From Thermoproteota archaeon (GTDB lineage: Archaea; Korarchaeota; Korarchaeia; Korarchaeales; Korarchaeaceae), in assembly GCA_027491735.1 (NCBI GenBank), contig JAOZGP010000026.1, positions 1 to 49,345 on the forward strand: 49,345 nt of DNA, given 5' to 3'. Of the stretch, positions 7,229 to 15,481 are shown in pieces (position 1 is the stretch's first letter; each line of letters begins with the position of its first letter). The notes beneath the pieces are model-generated. The model was not told the DNA's origin. It ran no database searches and saw nothing but the letters and a program-made list of their open reading frames with translations. A program made the position numbers and the translations under genes.

Positions 7229-8671
7229 TTAGTAGCTCCTGCCCATCCAAGCGAGATGAGGAGCTTCTTTTCCGCAGACTATGCATCCCTTGCTTTTACC
7301 GCTGAGGGAATCCTCCTCATATCCTATCATTGAATATCCGGTCAATTCCTCGACCTTGAGCGCGCATCCCTTTTCACCACACCAGGGGAATGAGACCAGT
7401 TTATTTTGCATGGAGGATTTTAGACTCTCAACGTCCTCAACATAGACAATCATGCTCTCAAAGTATCTCCTCGCTTTTTCCCTCATCTTTTCTTCCATAT
7501 CTTCAAAAAGATCCTCGAGATATGGCAGAAGCTCCTCCTCGCTCACTCTAGTTCTCTCCATGATGTCTCTTCGAAATACCGTGACAGATCCCTCCTCGAC
7601 CTCACTCTTCCCTACCTCCAGTCTCACAGGAACACCTTTCATTTCCCATTTGTAGAACTTGTATCCCGGTTTCTCATCCTCTATGAGGTCAAGCTCGCAA
7701 GTATAGCTGGAGGACACTAGCGAATATACTTTAGAGGCATAGTTGTTTATCTCCTTCTCGAAACCTTTGAAGGGTATAGGGACTATGACCACTTTTATGG
7801 GGCTTATCTTTGGAGGCAACACCAACCCCCTGTTATCTCCATGTATCGCTATAACCGAAGCCAAGGATCTTTCAGATACCCCAAACGATGTGGTGTGAAC
7901 ATATTTCTTCTTGCCGTCTCTGTCAGTGTACTGTAGATCATAGGCTTTGGCGAAGAGATCTCCAAAGTTTATGACACTTCCAAGCTCCAACGCCTTTCCA
8001 TCCGGAAGTATCGTCACTAGATCGTAGTTATAACGGGCTCCAGGAAATGTGTCCCAGGGAGGTGTTTTGACCACTATGTAGGGCACCAAGAGCTCGTCGT
8101 AGAACTTCTTGTATATATCGACGCCAAGCTTAACTTGTTCGACGGCCTCCTCAAACGTGACATGGAAGGTATGAGCCTCCTTGAAGAATGTGATCTCTCT
8201 AACCCTCAACATGGGCCTTGTCGCTTTGGTCTCGTATCTGTAAGCAGGAACTATCTGATATATACGCAGAGGTAGGTCTGAATAGCTCTTGATCCATCTG
8301 GAAAGAACCTCATACATTATCGCCTCACTTGTAGGTCTTAACGCAAGTCTCTCGTCGAGCTTCCTTAATCCCACCTGGGTTATCCAATAGATCGTGTTTT
8401 CGAATCCTTTTATGAATCTGAATTCTCTACTCAACGTCGACTCGGGAACTATGGAGGGGAAATATACTCTCTTGTGTCCAGTCTCCCTCAGCAGCCTCTC
8501 CATCACAGACATAATGTTCTCCATTATGGCATAGCCATACGGCAGCCACACGTAGAGTCCTTTAACGGGATATCTCTCGTCCAAAATACTAGCTTTGAAC
8601 AGAACTTCATCAAACCACCTGGAGAAGTCCTCCTCCTTCTTGGTCAGCTCAAAGGCTTTTTTCTCAGACAA
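7229..8671 (-). CDS. proS: Prolyl-tRNA synthetase, archaeal/eukaryotic type
   Basis: Charges tRNA-Pro. Class II core: FPSIVPES region, TSEAIMY with RPTSE (motif 2 area), RYETKATRPMLRVREITFFKEAHT, and motif 3 with GLVLPPKISPIKVVIVPI. Anticodon-binding domain follows, then the zinc-binding C-terminal domain typical of the archaeal form (CGEKGCALK ... CIVCGKEAPHLAWMGRSY). 480 aa, the usual length. The start is TTG at 8671, preceded by GGAGGGAG at good spacing. The conserved terminal Tyr is present. Confidence 0.96.
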   Translation of the reverse strand: MSEKKAFELTKKEEDFSRWFDEVLFKASILDERYPVKGLYVWLPYGYAIMENIMSVMERLLRETGHKRVYFPSIVPESTLSREFRFIKGFENTIYWITQVGLRKLDERLALRPTSEAIMYEVLSRWIKSYSDLPLRIYQIVPAYRYETKATRPMLRVREITFFKEAHTFHVTFEEAVEQVKLGVDIYKKFYDELLVPYIVVKTPPWDTFPGARYNYDLVTILPDGKALELGSVINFGDLFAKAYDLQYTDRDGKKKYVHTTSFGVSERSLASVIAIHGDNRGLVLPPKISPIKVVIVPIPFKGFEKEINNYASKVYSLVSSSYTCELDLIEDEKPGYKFYKWEMKGVPVRLEVGKSEVEEGSVTVFRRDIMERTRVSEEELLPYLEDLFEDMEEKMREKARRYFESMIVYVEDVESLKSSMQNKLVSFPWCGEKGCALKVEELTGYSMIGYEEDSLSGKSKGCIVCGKEAPHLAWMGRSY

Positions 8672-8701
8672 TTTAACTCCCTCCTTTGGAAGGGTATCGG
8701 C

Positions 8702-9340
8702 TCATGAAAGATTGAGGGAGTTCTTTAAAAGAACATGGTATGAGTGGTACATGTTATAGAGGGCTCCTGGAGTGTCTTTCTCTAATCTCCGCACGAACTT
8801 CATCATAGGCGTGAGTTTTTCATCGATTCCAGCGAGGTAAACCAGCTCTTTCGACATAACCTCAGCGAAGGGTGAGACTATCGGAGGATTCGTTCTGTGA
8901 CACATGACATAACCGATGCCATCGATGAATATAAGCTCCGGGGACCCTGTGTAGATGTATCGTACAAATAACACGACCACATCCTCCAAGAAAGCTGGGA
9001 TAACTATTCTATCGTATCCAGAGGAGAAAGCATAATCGATTACATCTCGGAGGTGAATCGAGACTTTCTCCATTCCAACGTCGGGTAGGCCAATTACGTC
9101 TACGCTAACCTCCGGAAACCTCCGCTCCATATCTAGAAATATATCAAGAGCGAGGTCATCGTAAGGTCGATGGAGCTTCAGGTATGCTAATGAGCACGAT
9201 CTCTCCAGAAGATCATGCCTGCCCACGGTCCTTCTGACCTTGTTTAAGATGCTGTTCTTCAAGCATGCTCTACAGAGAATTTCTCCAGAGTACTTTCTGA
9301 GGTATAGCTCATCGTCTCGACCACATCTGGGACATTTCAT
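8702..9340 (-). CDS. Degenerate TtuA/NcsA-like protein lacking the PP-loop
   Basis: The N-terminus MKCPRCGRDDELYLRKYSG followed by LCRACL is the zinc finger of the TtuA/CTU1 tRNA 2-thiolation family, and the helix NKVRRTVGRHDLL also fits. Where these enzymes carry the ATP-binding SGGKDS loop, this protein has SCSLAYLKLHRPYDDLALDI: the loop is absent. The later parts still follow the fold: IVIPAFLEDVVV in place of ATGHNLDDEA, then a SPFAEVMSKELVYLAGI stretch and a C-terminal LEKDTPGALYNM resembling the family's HPG end. The cysteines used by TtuA for its Fe-S cluster are not seen. It is thus a paralogue with no clear catalytic site. ATG 9340 agrees with a leaderless start; ATG 9358 is possible. 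Confidence 0.7.
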   Translation of the reverse strand: MKCPRCGRDDELYLRKYSGEILCRACLKNSILNKVRRTVGRHDLLERSCSLAYLKLHRPYDDLALDIFLDMERRFPEVSVDVIGLPDVGMEKVSIHLRDVIDYAFSSGYDRIVIPAFLEDVVVLFVRYIYTGSPELIFIDGIGYVMCHRTNPPIVSPFAEVMSKELVYLAGIDEKLTPMMKFVRRLEKDTPGALYNMYHSYHVLLKNSLNLS

Positions 9341-9375
9341 AACTTTATTACCTTTCATCCCAACTTAATAAAAAG

Positions 9376-10080
9376 ATGATCCCCTTCGAGCCAGAGGAAG
9401 TCCTCATATATGATGATGAGCACTGGATCATCCTCAGAAAGAAGAGAGAAATGGCTAGAATATACATGGAGCCACTGAAGGATCTGGGCTTATCTCCCAA
9501 ACTATACGGTAGTGTTGCAAGGGGGGACGTCCATATCAAAAGCGATGTAGATATAGTCGTAGAGAAGCCGCCTTGTCCCTTCTCGCTAGTAGATCATATC
9601 CTTCTCGATAGGTTCTCTGATCCGATCTCGCGAGAGATAATACAATCAACTCCAAAAAGTACACCAAAGGTATACATAAAGTATTCAGGGGACGTCACTA
9701 TTTCCTATCCGCTCTCTCAACTTGCCGAGAATGAGAGCTTCTTCTACAGGTTCGGTGGAGTGCTCTCACTGCAGGAGCTCGATGAGGTCAGAGTTCCCGG
9801 GGTTAACAAGAAGCTGAAGCTGATATATCCCACGAACGAAGGACATGCAGCAACTAGTATAATAGGCAAGGAATCCCTGGTTGCCGGTATTTTAAGGATC
9901 CCCTTGAAGGTAGTGATGGAGAGGGCTATGATACTCGCTAGGAGGAAAGTTGAGGGCACAACTGGGATCTATCTGACGTACAGGCTCGATCCAGGCGAGT
10001 CCGTTGAGGAAGCAGTTCAGAAGCTCATGAGGCTTAAAAAGGGGTTCAGAAACAGAATGACCCCCGAAGTCGTGAAATGA
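9376..10080 (+). CDS. Predicted nucleotidyltransferase (MNT-like fold)
   Basis: Carries the pol-beta superfamily signature LYGSVARGDVHIKSDVDIVV (near residues 43-62): GS, then the D-x-D metal pair. The remaining 170 residues have the layout of archaeal COG2413-type predicted nucleotidyltransferases, with a conserved GHAATSIIGKESLVAGIL segment and a C-terminal helix. Substrate unknown; tRNA, protein or antibiotic adenylylation are all possible for the fold. Divergent from the TtuA-like gene with a gap of about 35 bp, and ends 6 bp from the convergent pelota gene. Confidence 0.8.
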   Translation: MIPFEPEEVLIYDDEHWIILRKKREMARIYMEPLKDLGLSPKLYGSVARGDVHIKSDVDIVVEKPPCPFSLVDHILLDRFSDPISREIIQSTPKSTPKVYIKYSGDVTISYPLSQLAENESFFYRFGGVLSLQELDEVRVPGVNKKLKLIYPTNEGHAATSIIGKESLVAGILRIPLKVVMERAMILARRKVEGTTGIYLTYRLDPGESVEEAVQKLMRLKKGFRNRMTPEVVK

Positions 10081-10085
10081 TCCCT

Positions 10086-11150
10086 TCAAATATTGTATCT
10101 AAGGATGGCCACAGCTCCTCCGAAGGATTTTACTGCGTCTCCAGCCTCAGTATTACCCTTAACAAAATGGAGTTCCGTTTTGTAGCTTCGCGCTTTTTCC
10201 ACGATCTCCAAGACCTTTTCCCTAAATTCTCTATTGAAAAGAAGATCACTTAATATGAGAACGGACTCAGCAGCACCACAGATCACAGCCCTGTATACCT
10301 CATCAATTCCATAAGAAGTTAAGTTGGATTCCCTAGAAATGAGTTCTAGGAACTTCTCCAGAATCTTAGAGGATCTGGCTATCTCTAGCTCACCCAACAC
10401 TCTATCTAGGACGCCCCTCTTTATGGCTTCTCTGACTCCGCTAATTGTAGCGCTACTGGTATCACAGACGTGGATCCCGCTTAAAAGAGCAGAGGATTTG
10501 TTCTCCAAATACTTCAGAAATAATCTCTTAAAGAAACCAGGTCCACAGACTATTATAACTTTAATTTCCTTCTCCTCAACGATTCTATTCAATATCTCCT
10601 CTAGTTCTTTGAAAGATTTGGATAGAGCCGACTCGTAGCTGGAACTTGTATCCTTAAACGGTTCCCCACTGACGGATGTGACCTCCCTAATCTCAAAGTT
10701 ATCTACTAAAGCTATAGTTGCGTTCCTCTCATCCAAGGCTACTATGATCGCTGTTGGGCGCCTGCTCGCCTTTACAGCCTTCTCGATTATCGAGATGTGT
10801 GCATTGCTCCACTCTTTCCTCTCCACCTCCACGACTCCTCCGACTCCTATGTTTAGGGTGTGGTACTTGCCCTGTATTCCATATCTCTCCGGGCCTCTGA
10901 TCACAACCCCAGTCATCCTCAATCTCTGTCCGTACTCATCGATTTTCGCTTTCTCGAGCTTTATTGTGATGGTCATGGGCACCCTTTCTCCGCTGTTTGG
11001 CCTACCACCCTCCGGCTTCACTCGTCTCACAGTCCTCATGGTGATAAGGTCCCCTTCCTCCAGCAGGAAGTACAACCAAACGAGGTCATTTACATTATCT
11101 ATCTTCAGTTTTATGGATCCTCTCTTTGGATCTTGCTTTAAGATTCTCAT
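10086..11150 (-). CDS. pelA: Pelota (Dom34), mRNA surveillance factor
   Basis: Release-factor-like protein that with ABCE1 and aEF1A rescues stalled ribosomes. N-terminal Sm-like domain (MRILKQDPKRGSIKLKIDN), GERVPMTITIKLEKAKIDEYG, middle eRF1 domain 2 starting near residue 130, and C-terminal eRF1 domain 3 (YRAVICGAAESVLILSD ... VAILRYNI). No GGQ motif is present, as expected for pelota. The start MRILKQD at 11150 fits homologues; the frame opens two codons earlier. It lies 15 bp downstream of dnaG on the same strand and is likely co-transcribed. Confidence 0.95.
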   Translation of the reverse strand: MRILKQDPKRGSIKLKIDNVNDLVWLYFLLEEGDLITMRTVRRVKPEGGRPNSGERVPMTITIKLEKAKIDEYGQRLRMTGVVIRGPERYGIQGKYHTLNIGVGGVVEVERKEWSNAHISIIEKAVKASRRPTAIIVALDERNATIALVDNFEIREVTSVSGEPFKDTSSSYESALSKSFKELEEILNRIVEEKEIKVIIVCGPGFFKRLFLKYLENKSSALLSGIHVCDTSSATISGVREAIKRGVLDRVLGELEIARSSKILEKFLELISRESNLTSYGIDEVYRAVICGAAESVLILSDLLFNREFREKVLEIVEKARSYKTELHFVKGNTEAGDAVKSFGGAVAILRYNI

Positions 11151-11165
11151 CCCCACGACCTTTCA

Positions 11166-12440
11166 TTAGTCTATCGTTATGATTCTGAGGAGGGCTGGGA
11201 CCTTAACCACCTCGTGAACCTTAGCTCCGACTATGGTCCTTACACCGTTCTGATAGGCTTTATCGACGATTCTCTGTGTTATTATCCCGTCATAAACTAT
11301 GTACTTGGCACCCCTCACTCTCTCCAACTCATTGTAGAGATCTTGGATGGAGACCTCAGTCATCGCATGGAAGTTCTCATCCAAGAAGAGCACCTTATTG
11401 GAACCGAGAATCCTCTCCACATGTTCCCTGAGTGGCTCAGGTATATGCTTCAGGTCAGCCTTCTTACTCCTTAAGTGGATCTCCTCGTGTTTTGGTGGAT
11501 GAACAGGTAGTGAGGCTGTGGATGAAGCAGTGTTGATCATAGCGACTTCCTCCTTCCTTTCATGGATCTTCTTCTTTGATCTCCTCTCTATGTGGAGTTC
11601 ACTTCTCGCTTCATCTGCCGGTATTGCTGAAGCTAGAGCGATTCTTATCTCCTTGGCGGTTAACTCCTCAACTCCTTTACCATGAGGAGCCCTAGCGACA
11701 AAATCTATATCAGTCTGCTCTAAAAGGGATCTGAGAACAAGTTCTCCTCCCCTATCTCCATCCACAAATGCCGTCGCATACTTTCTACTTATCAGATCAA
11801 TTAAGGATTCAGGTATTTTCTCCACAGCTCCACCAACAGCAATTACATTGTTGTACCCGTACCTTATCATATTGAGAACATCAGCTCTGCCTTCGACTAC
11901 AATAATCTCATCGGATTCCTCTATCCCCTTAGCAGCGGGAAGACCCTCCCTTCCATAGAATATGAGGCTGGACTTTGCGGCCTCAAGCTTTATGAGGTCA
12001 AGGATCTTTTTGTACTCGTCTCTGGAACTTGCAGTCCACGACTTGAGAATCTCCGCAGCTCTCTTAGCGACTTCTCTCCTTCTCTCCTCTCTCTCATCGG
12101 TTATGGATCTTAAAGTGACCCTGGCTTGATAAGGACCGACCTTCTCTATTGTCTCCATTGCAGCTACCAACAGAGCCGTGTTGACTTTATCTAGTCCGGA
12201 TGGAAACATTATAACGCCTTCTGTTTTCTCATTGACTTTCCTAAGTTTAACGTAAATCCTGCCTACCTTTCCAGTTCTCTGAAGCTCCTTAAGCTCTAGT
12301 TCAGGACCGAGAAGGCCTTCAAGCTGTCCAAATATGGCACCTATAACATCACTAGGGTCCACAACTCCGTTGACTGTTATGGACAGCCTGGCGATATACT
12401 TGTGGGGATGGACCCTAGATCTCTGAGCGTCATGCTCCAT
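11166..12440 (-). CDS. dnaG: Archaeal DnaG-like primase/exosome-associated protein
   Basis: Toprim-domain protein: IIVVEGRADVLNMIRYG supplies the Glu of the Toprim core and ATAFVDGDRGGELVL the DxD. Archaeal DnaG has weak primase activity and is a stable subunit of the RNA exosome, binding through its N-terminal domain and recruiting poly(A) RNA. The N-terminal and C-terminal regions (RTIVGAKVHEVVKVPALLRI) match the archaeal form. 424 aa, normal. The start ATG 12440 has GGTGAT about 6 bases upstream. The structured RNA at 12488-12571 lies between the upstream TATA and this start, so it may be the dnaG leader. Confidence 0.93.
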   Translation of the reverse strand: MEHDAQRSRVHPHKYIARLSITVNGVVDPSDVIGAIFGQLEGLLGPELELKELQRTGKVGRIYVKLRKVNEKTEGVIMFPSGLDKVNTALLVAAMETIEKVGPYQARVTLRSITDEREERRREVAKRAAEILKSWTASSRDEYKKILDLIKLEAAKSSLIFYGREGLPAAKGIEESDEIIVVEGRADVLNMIRYGYNNVIAVGGAVEKIPESLIDLISRKYATAFVDGDRGGELVLRSLLEQTDIDFVARAPHGKGVEELTAKEIRIALASAIPADEARSELHIERRSKKKIHERKEEVAMINTASSTASLPVHPPKHEEIHLRSKKADLKHIPEPLREHVERILGSNKVLFLDENFHAMTEVSIQDLYNELERVRGAKYIVYDGIITQRIVDKAYQNGVRTIVGAKVHEVVKVPALLRIITID

Positions 12441-12484
12441 AAATTATCACCAACAACAATCCTCCAGGATGACTGCCAAGTCTG

Positions 12485-12571
12485 GACTGTGCGCCCACCA
12501 GCAATCCCCACGGGTCAACGGTCTGCCTACGCTGTCCTCCCTTCCCGGGGGTCAATCATTCTGGTGGGCGC
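12485..12571 (-). ncRNA. Putative structured RNA (H/ACA-like) or dnaG leader
   Basis: GCGCCCACCAG (12491-12501) and CTGGTGGGCGC (12561-12571) form a perfect 11-bp stem. On the minus strand the inner arms CCCCCGGG and CCCGTGGGG pair through 8 bp with one bulged U, leaving an internal loop (AATGATTGA on one side, ATTG on the other), and the terminal loop has GA/UGA elements that could make a kink-turn. The trinucleotide ACA follows the lower stem directly on the 3' side, as in box H/ACA guide RNAs. A strong TATA lies 25-28 bp upstream of the stem on the same strand. It could instead be a 5' leader of dnaG. The H/ACA reading is inference. Confidence 0.55.
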
Positions 12572-12595
12572 TGATTAAAAACATCCAAAACTCTT

Positions 12596-12603
12596 TATTT
12601 AAA
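12596..12603 (-). promoter_or_regulatory. TATA box of the structured RNA / dnaG-pelA
   Basis: On the minus strand TTTAAATA, within AAATTTAAATAAAG, centred about 28 bp before the first base of the 11-bp stem. The start site should fall at about 12571-12574, at the 5' end of the structured RNA. Confidence 0.55.
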
Positions 12604-12621
12604 TTTCCCTCAACCCTCTGT

Positions 12622-13695
12622 TCAGTGGGATCTTTTGACGGCAAGTCGAACAACATCTTTGAGAATATCGGAGTATTCCTCAGAGAAGCCGATATCATCT
12701 ATGAGATCTATACATCTCTCTGAGTATTTTTCAGCCAAGAGCTCTGAATATGATAGAGACCCAGTTCTCTTTACAACCTCTCTAACGAACTCAAGCTCAT
12801 TTTCCGTCAGGTCAACCTTGCCCAGAACGGAAACAAGCCTCTTCCTGTCATTCTCGGGCAATATCTCATAAGCCTTGACTACAAGCAGGGTTCTCTTCCC
12901 TTCCTTCACATCACTATCCACAGGCTTGCCAGTCACGTGAGGATCGCCAAATAAACCTAGAATGTCGTCTCTCACCTGAAAACCGACACCTAGAAGTTTT
13001 CCTAATTCATCCAAATCATCTAATAAACCCTCCTTTCCGGCTAAAATAGCTCCTATCTTGAAGGAAGCCGAGAAGAGGGCTCCAGTTTTGAGCTCCAGCA
13101 TATGGATTATCTCCTCCGCAGATGGCATAGTTAAGCCGCTAAGGTACATGTCGAGGGTTTGGCCTTCTATCAACTTCCTGTAGGCTGTTGTATACTCCGA
13201 CACCGCCTTGACGATTTTATCCGAGCTGAATCCACTGGTGAGAAGAGCCTCTATACCGAGTTCAAGTAAGCTATCCCCACCTAAAATGCCCAAAGAGATG
13301 TCAGAAGTTCTCGGGGGAGAGAACTTATACTTCTTCTCTCTGGGTAGATCCTCGTAAAACCACTTCCTGAAGTCCACATGAAGAGCAGGCCTACCTCTCC
13401 TGCTCTCACTTTCGTCCATTATGTCGTCATGAACAAGGGACGAATTGTGCATGAACTCCACGGAGATTGCTGCTCTGATTATCTCACTGACCTTCTCCCC
13501 GCCAAGCCCCCAGAAAGTGGCTAGCACTATCAGGGGTCTGAGCCTTTTACCTCCGGCAAGAATGTAGTCGAAGATCTTTCTGTAATAAGCGCCGACAATA
13601 TCGTGATCTCTTCGCAGAGAGGAGAGCATCGCGCTGATCTCCTGGTTTATTGCTGGAACGTATCTCTCAGCGAACTTCTTAAACAGACCACCCAT
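12622..13695 (-). CDS. idsA: Short-chain isoprenyl (geranylgeranyl) diphosphate synthase
   Basis: Builds the C15-C20(-C25) prenyl chains used for archaeal ether lipids. Both Asp-rich motifs are present: first HDDIMDESESRRGRPALH, second FQVRDDILGLFGD. GGKRLRP near residue 50 binds the diphosphate. 357 aa is typical. ATG 13695 has GAGGGAGGGAG about 10-20 bases upstream and a TATA-like GCATAAATA further up. It connects logically with the HMG-CoA synthase operon at 28-31 kb (mevalonate to isoprenoid route), though the genes are not adjacent. Confidence 0.94.
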   Translation of the reverse strand: MGGLFKKFAERYVPAINQEISAMLSSLRRDHDIVGAYYRKIFDYILAGGKRLRPLIVLATFWGLGGEKVSEIIRAAISVEFMHNSSLVHDDIMDESESRRGRPALHVDFRKWFYEDLPREKKYKFSPPRTSDISLGILGGDSLLELGIEALLTSGFSSDKIVKAVSEYTTAYRKLIEGQTLDMYLSGLTMPSAEEIIHMLELKTGALFSASFKIGAILAGKEGLLDDLDELGKLLGVGFQVRDDILGLFGDPHVTGKPVDSDVKEGKRTLLVVKAYEILPENDRKRLVSVLGKVDLTENELEFVREVVKRTGSLSYSELLAEKYSERCIDLIDDIGFSEEYSDILKDVVRLAVKRSH

Positions 13696-13758
13696 AAGGA
13701 GATAGCTCCCTCCCTCAACTATTTATGCATGACTATAAACACTTCCTCAGAGTGAAAG

Positions 13759-13768
13759 AGTTTAAATT
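13759..13768 (+). promoter_or_regulatory. TATA box of rps17e
   Basis: AGTTTAAATTT, about 30-40 bp before the rps17e start; the short leader holds TTGGTGGTGA just before ATG 13799. Confidence 0.5.
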
Positions 13769-13798
13769 TCAAGCTCTCCTTCCCACCTTGGTGGTGAA

Positions 13799-14002
13799 AT
13801 GGGGACCGTAAAGGAGAAGAACATAAAGAGGGTCGCTTACAAACTCGTCAAGGAGTACTCACAGCTGTGGTCCATTGATTTCGAGCACAACAAGAAGGTT
13901 CTCAATGAGATAGCGGACATAAAGTCCAAGAACTACAGAAACAGGATAGCTGGATATATAACTAGACTCAAGATAAGAGAACAGCAGGGAACTTTGGTGT
14001 GA
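13799..14002 (+). CDS. rps17e: 30S ribosomal protein S17e (eS17)
   Basis: Small archaeal/eukaryotic ribosomal protein (67 aa) with the family pattern: basic N-terminus, KNIKRVAYKLVKEY, then IKSKNYRNRIAGYITRL. ATG follows GGTGGTGA closely. Stands alone with its own promoter and is followed by about 130 bp with T-rich runs (14060-14077) that could end transcription. Confidence 0.92.
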   Translation: MGTVKEKNIKRVAYKLVKEYSQLWSIDFEHNKKVLNEIADIKSKNYRNRIAGYITRLKIREQQGTLV

Positions 14003-14134
14003 AGCGACCTACGATGGCCACAACTCTTGTTTTCAGATTGCTAGTCTCGTTTTAGTGAATGCTTTTTGTTGTTTTCATCGATTTCCATAGGAGACTTTTT
14101 AGCCCTTTCGAGCCTTGAGCAGATAGTGGCGAAG

Positions 14135-15481
14135 ATGAGGGTTGGAATAATAGGACAGGGATATATAGGACTACCGCTGGCCCTCCTGATAGCTTCTACA
14201 GGCATTGAAGTTCATGGTTATGATATAAACAAAAAACTTATAGTAAATCTCCTTGAGGGGAAACCCCCATTCGAGGAAGAGGGGATAGGAAATCTCCTGA
14301 AATCGCTCCTGGGAAAGACCTACTTCCCGACATCTGACTTAGATAGCCTGGACAGATTGGACGTCGTTATTATAGCAGTTCCAACTCCTCTATCTGAATC
14401 GAGTCCGAACCTGATGTTCCTGAGGTCAGCCCTTGAGTCTGCAGCAAAGGTCGTGAGGAGGGGAGGGACCATAATAGTTGAAAGCACCCTCCCTCCAGGA
14501 TCAAAGAACAAAATAGTTGGCTGGCTTCGTGAGTTAGGGATGGAAGAGGGTCGAGACTACTATATAGCTTACTGTCCTGAGAGGGCGATGCCTGGCAGAC
14601 TTCTGGAGGAACTCATATGGAACACCCGCATAATAGGAGCTGATGACGAGGAGGCGGCCAGGGCATCAGAGGAGATCTACAAACGTTTTGTGAAGGGAGA
14701 AATCATAAGAACATCTTTCTCCGTAGCTGAGGTTGTAAAACTCGTCGAGAATACCTACAGAGATGTAAACATAGCGCTGGCAAACGAGGTAGCCAGAGCT
14801 TGTGAGGTCCTCGGAGTTGACTACTGGGAGGTCATGAGGCTAGCTAACAAGCATCCTAGGGTGAACTTGCTAAGGGCGGGCGTGGGAGTAGGAGGCTCTT
14901 GCCTTACGAAGGACCCTCTCTTCCTTTACCTGGCCTCAAAGGACAGAGGATACGAGCCTGATTTGATCCTCTATGCCAGGAGGGTGAACATGGATGGACC
15001 GGTCAGATATGCCAGACAGGTACATCGACTTCTCTTCCAAACTAAAAATGGATACGGTAGCAGGAAGATAGCTGTTCTTGGTGTAACTTATAAGGGAAAT
15101 GTTAACGACACTCGTGAAAGCCCAGCAAGAGACTTCATAAAGTTCTTCCTCCGTCATGGCTACATGGTGTCGGTCTTCGATCCGCACACCGGCGAGACCT
15201 TCGGAGGCATGAGAGCCGAAGATCCTTACGAGGCCGCTTCTGGAGCAGACTGCGTCGCCGTCTTAGCAGATCACTGGGAATTCAAGGAACTGATCCTTGA
15301 TAAACTCGCCGCCTTGATGACCGATCCTCCGGTGCTGTTCGATGGTAGAGGAATGTTTTCAAGAGAAGACGTTGAGAACAGCGGGATTATATATGTGGGA
15401 GTTGGACTTCCACATCTCATAAAAGAAACTGTAGTGGATGCTCCCCTAAGCTTTTATCCTCTCAACAAGAAAGCTATATAG
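14135..15481 (+). CDS. wecC: UDP-sugar 6-dehydrogenase (UDP-ManNAc/UDP-Glc dehydrogenase family)
   Basis: NAD-dependent two-step oxidation of a UDP-hexose to a uronic acid for surface glycans. N-terminal Rossmann loop GIIGQGYIGLPLAL; VIIAVPTPL; STLPPGS; the YCPERAMPGRLLEEL stretch with the RIIGA follow-on is typical of UDP-N-acetylmannosamine dehydrogenases; catalytic Cys in GVGVGGSCLTKDP; second Rossmann half VLGVTYKGNVNDTRESPA. Start chosen at ATG 14135 (MRVGIIGQ), because the family begins right at the Rossmann strand; the frame is open back to 14066. Ends overlapping the 3' end of the convergent FeS gene by 36 bases. Substrate is an inference. Confidence 0.85.
   Translation: MRVGIIGQGYIGLPLALLIASTGIEVHGYDINKKLIVNLLEGKPPFEEEGIGNLLKSLLGKTYFPTSDLDSLDRLDVVIIAVPTPLSESSPNLMFLRSALESAAKVVRRGGTIIVESTLPPGSKNKIVGWLRELGMEEGRDYYIAYCPERAMPGRLLEELIWNTRIIGADDEEAARASEEIYKRFVKGEIIRTSFSVAEVVKLVENTYRDVNIALANEVARACEVLGVDYWEVMRLANKHPRVNLLRAGVGVGGSCLTKDPLFLYLASKDRGYEPDLILYARRVNMDGPVRYARQVHRLLFQTKNGYGSRKIAVLGVTYKGNVNDTRESPARDFIKFFLRHGYMVSVFDPHTGETFGGMRAEDPYEAASGADCVAVLADHWEFKELILDKLAALMTDPPVLFDGRGMFSREDVENSGIIYVGVGLPHLIKETVVDAPLSFYPLNKKAI

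Noticed and set aside
10678..11169. 163-codon open frame opposite pelA
   Set aside because: Lies wholly on the complement of pelA; hydrophobic composition is that of an antisense frame.
12441..12621. tRNA with intron in the dnaG upstream gap
   Set aside because: The 11-bp closing stem is too long, and no T-loop or D-loop consensus is present on either strand.
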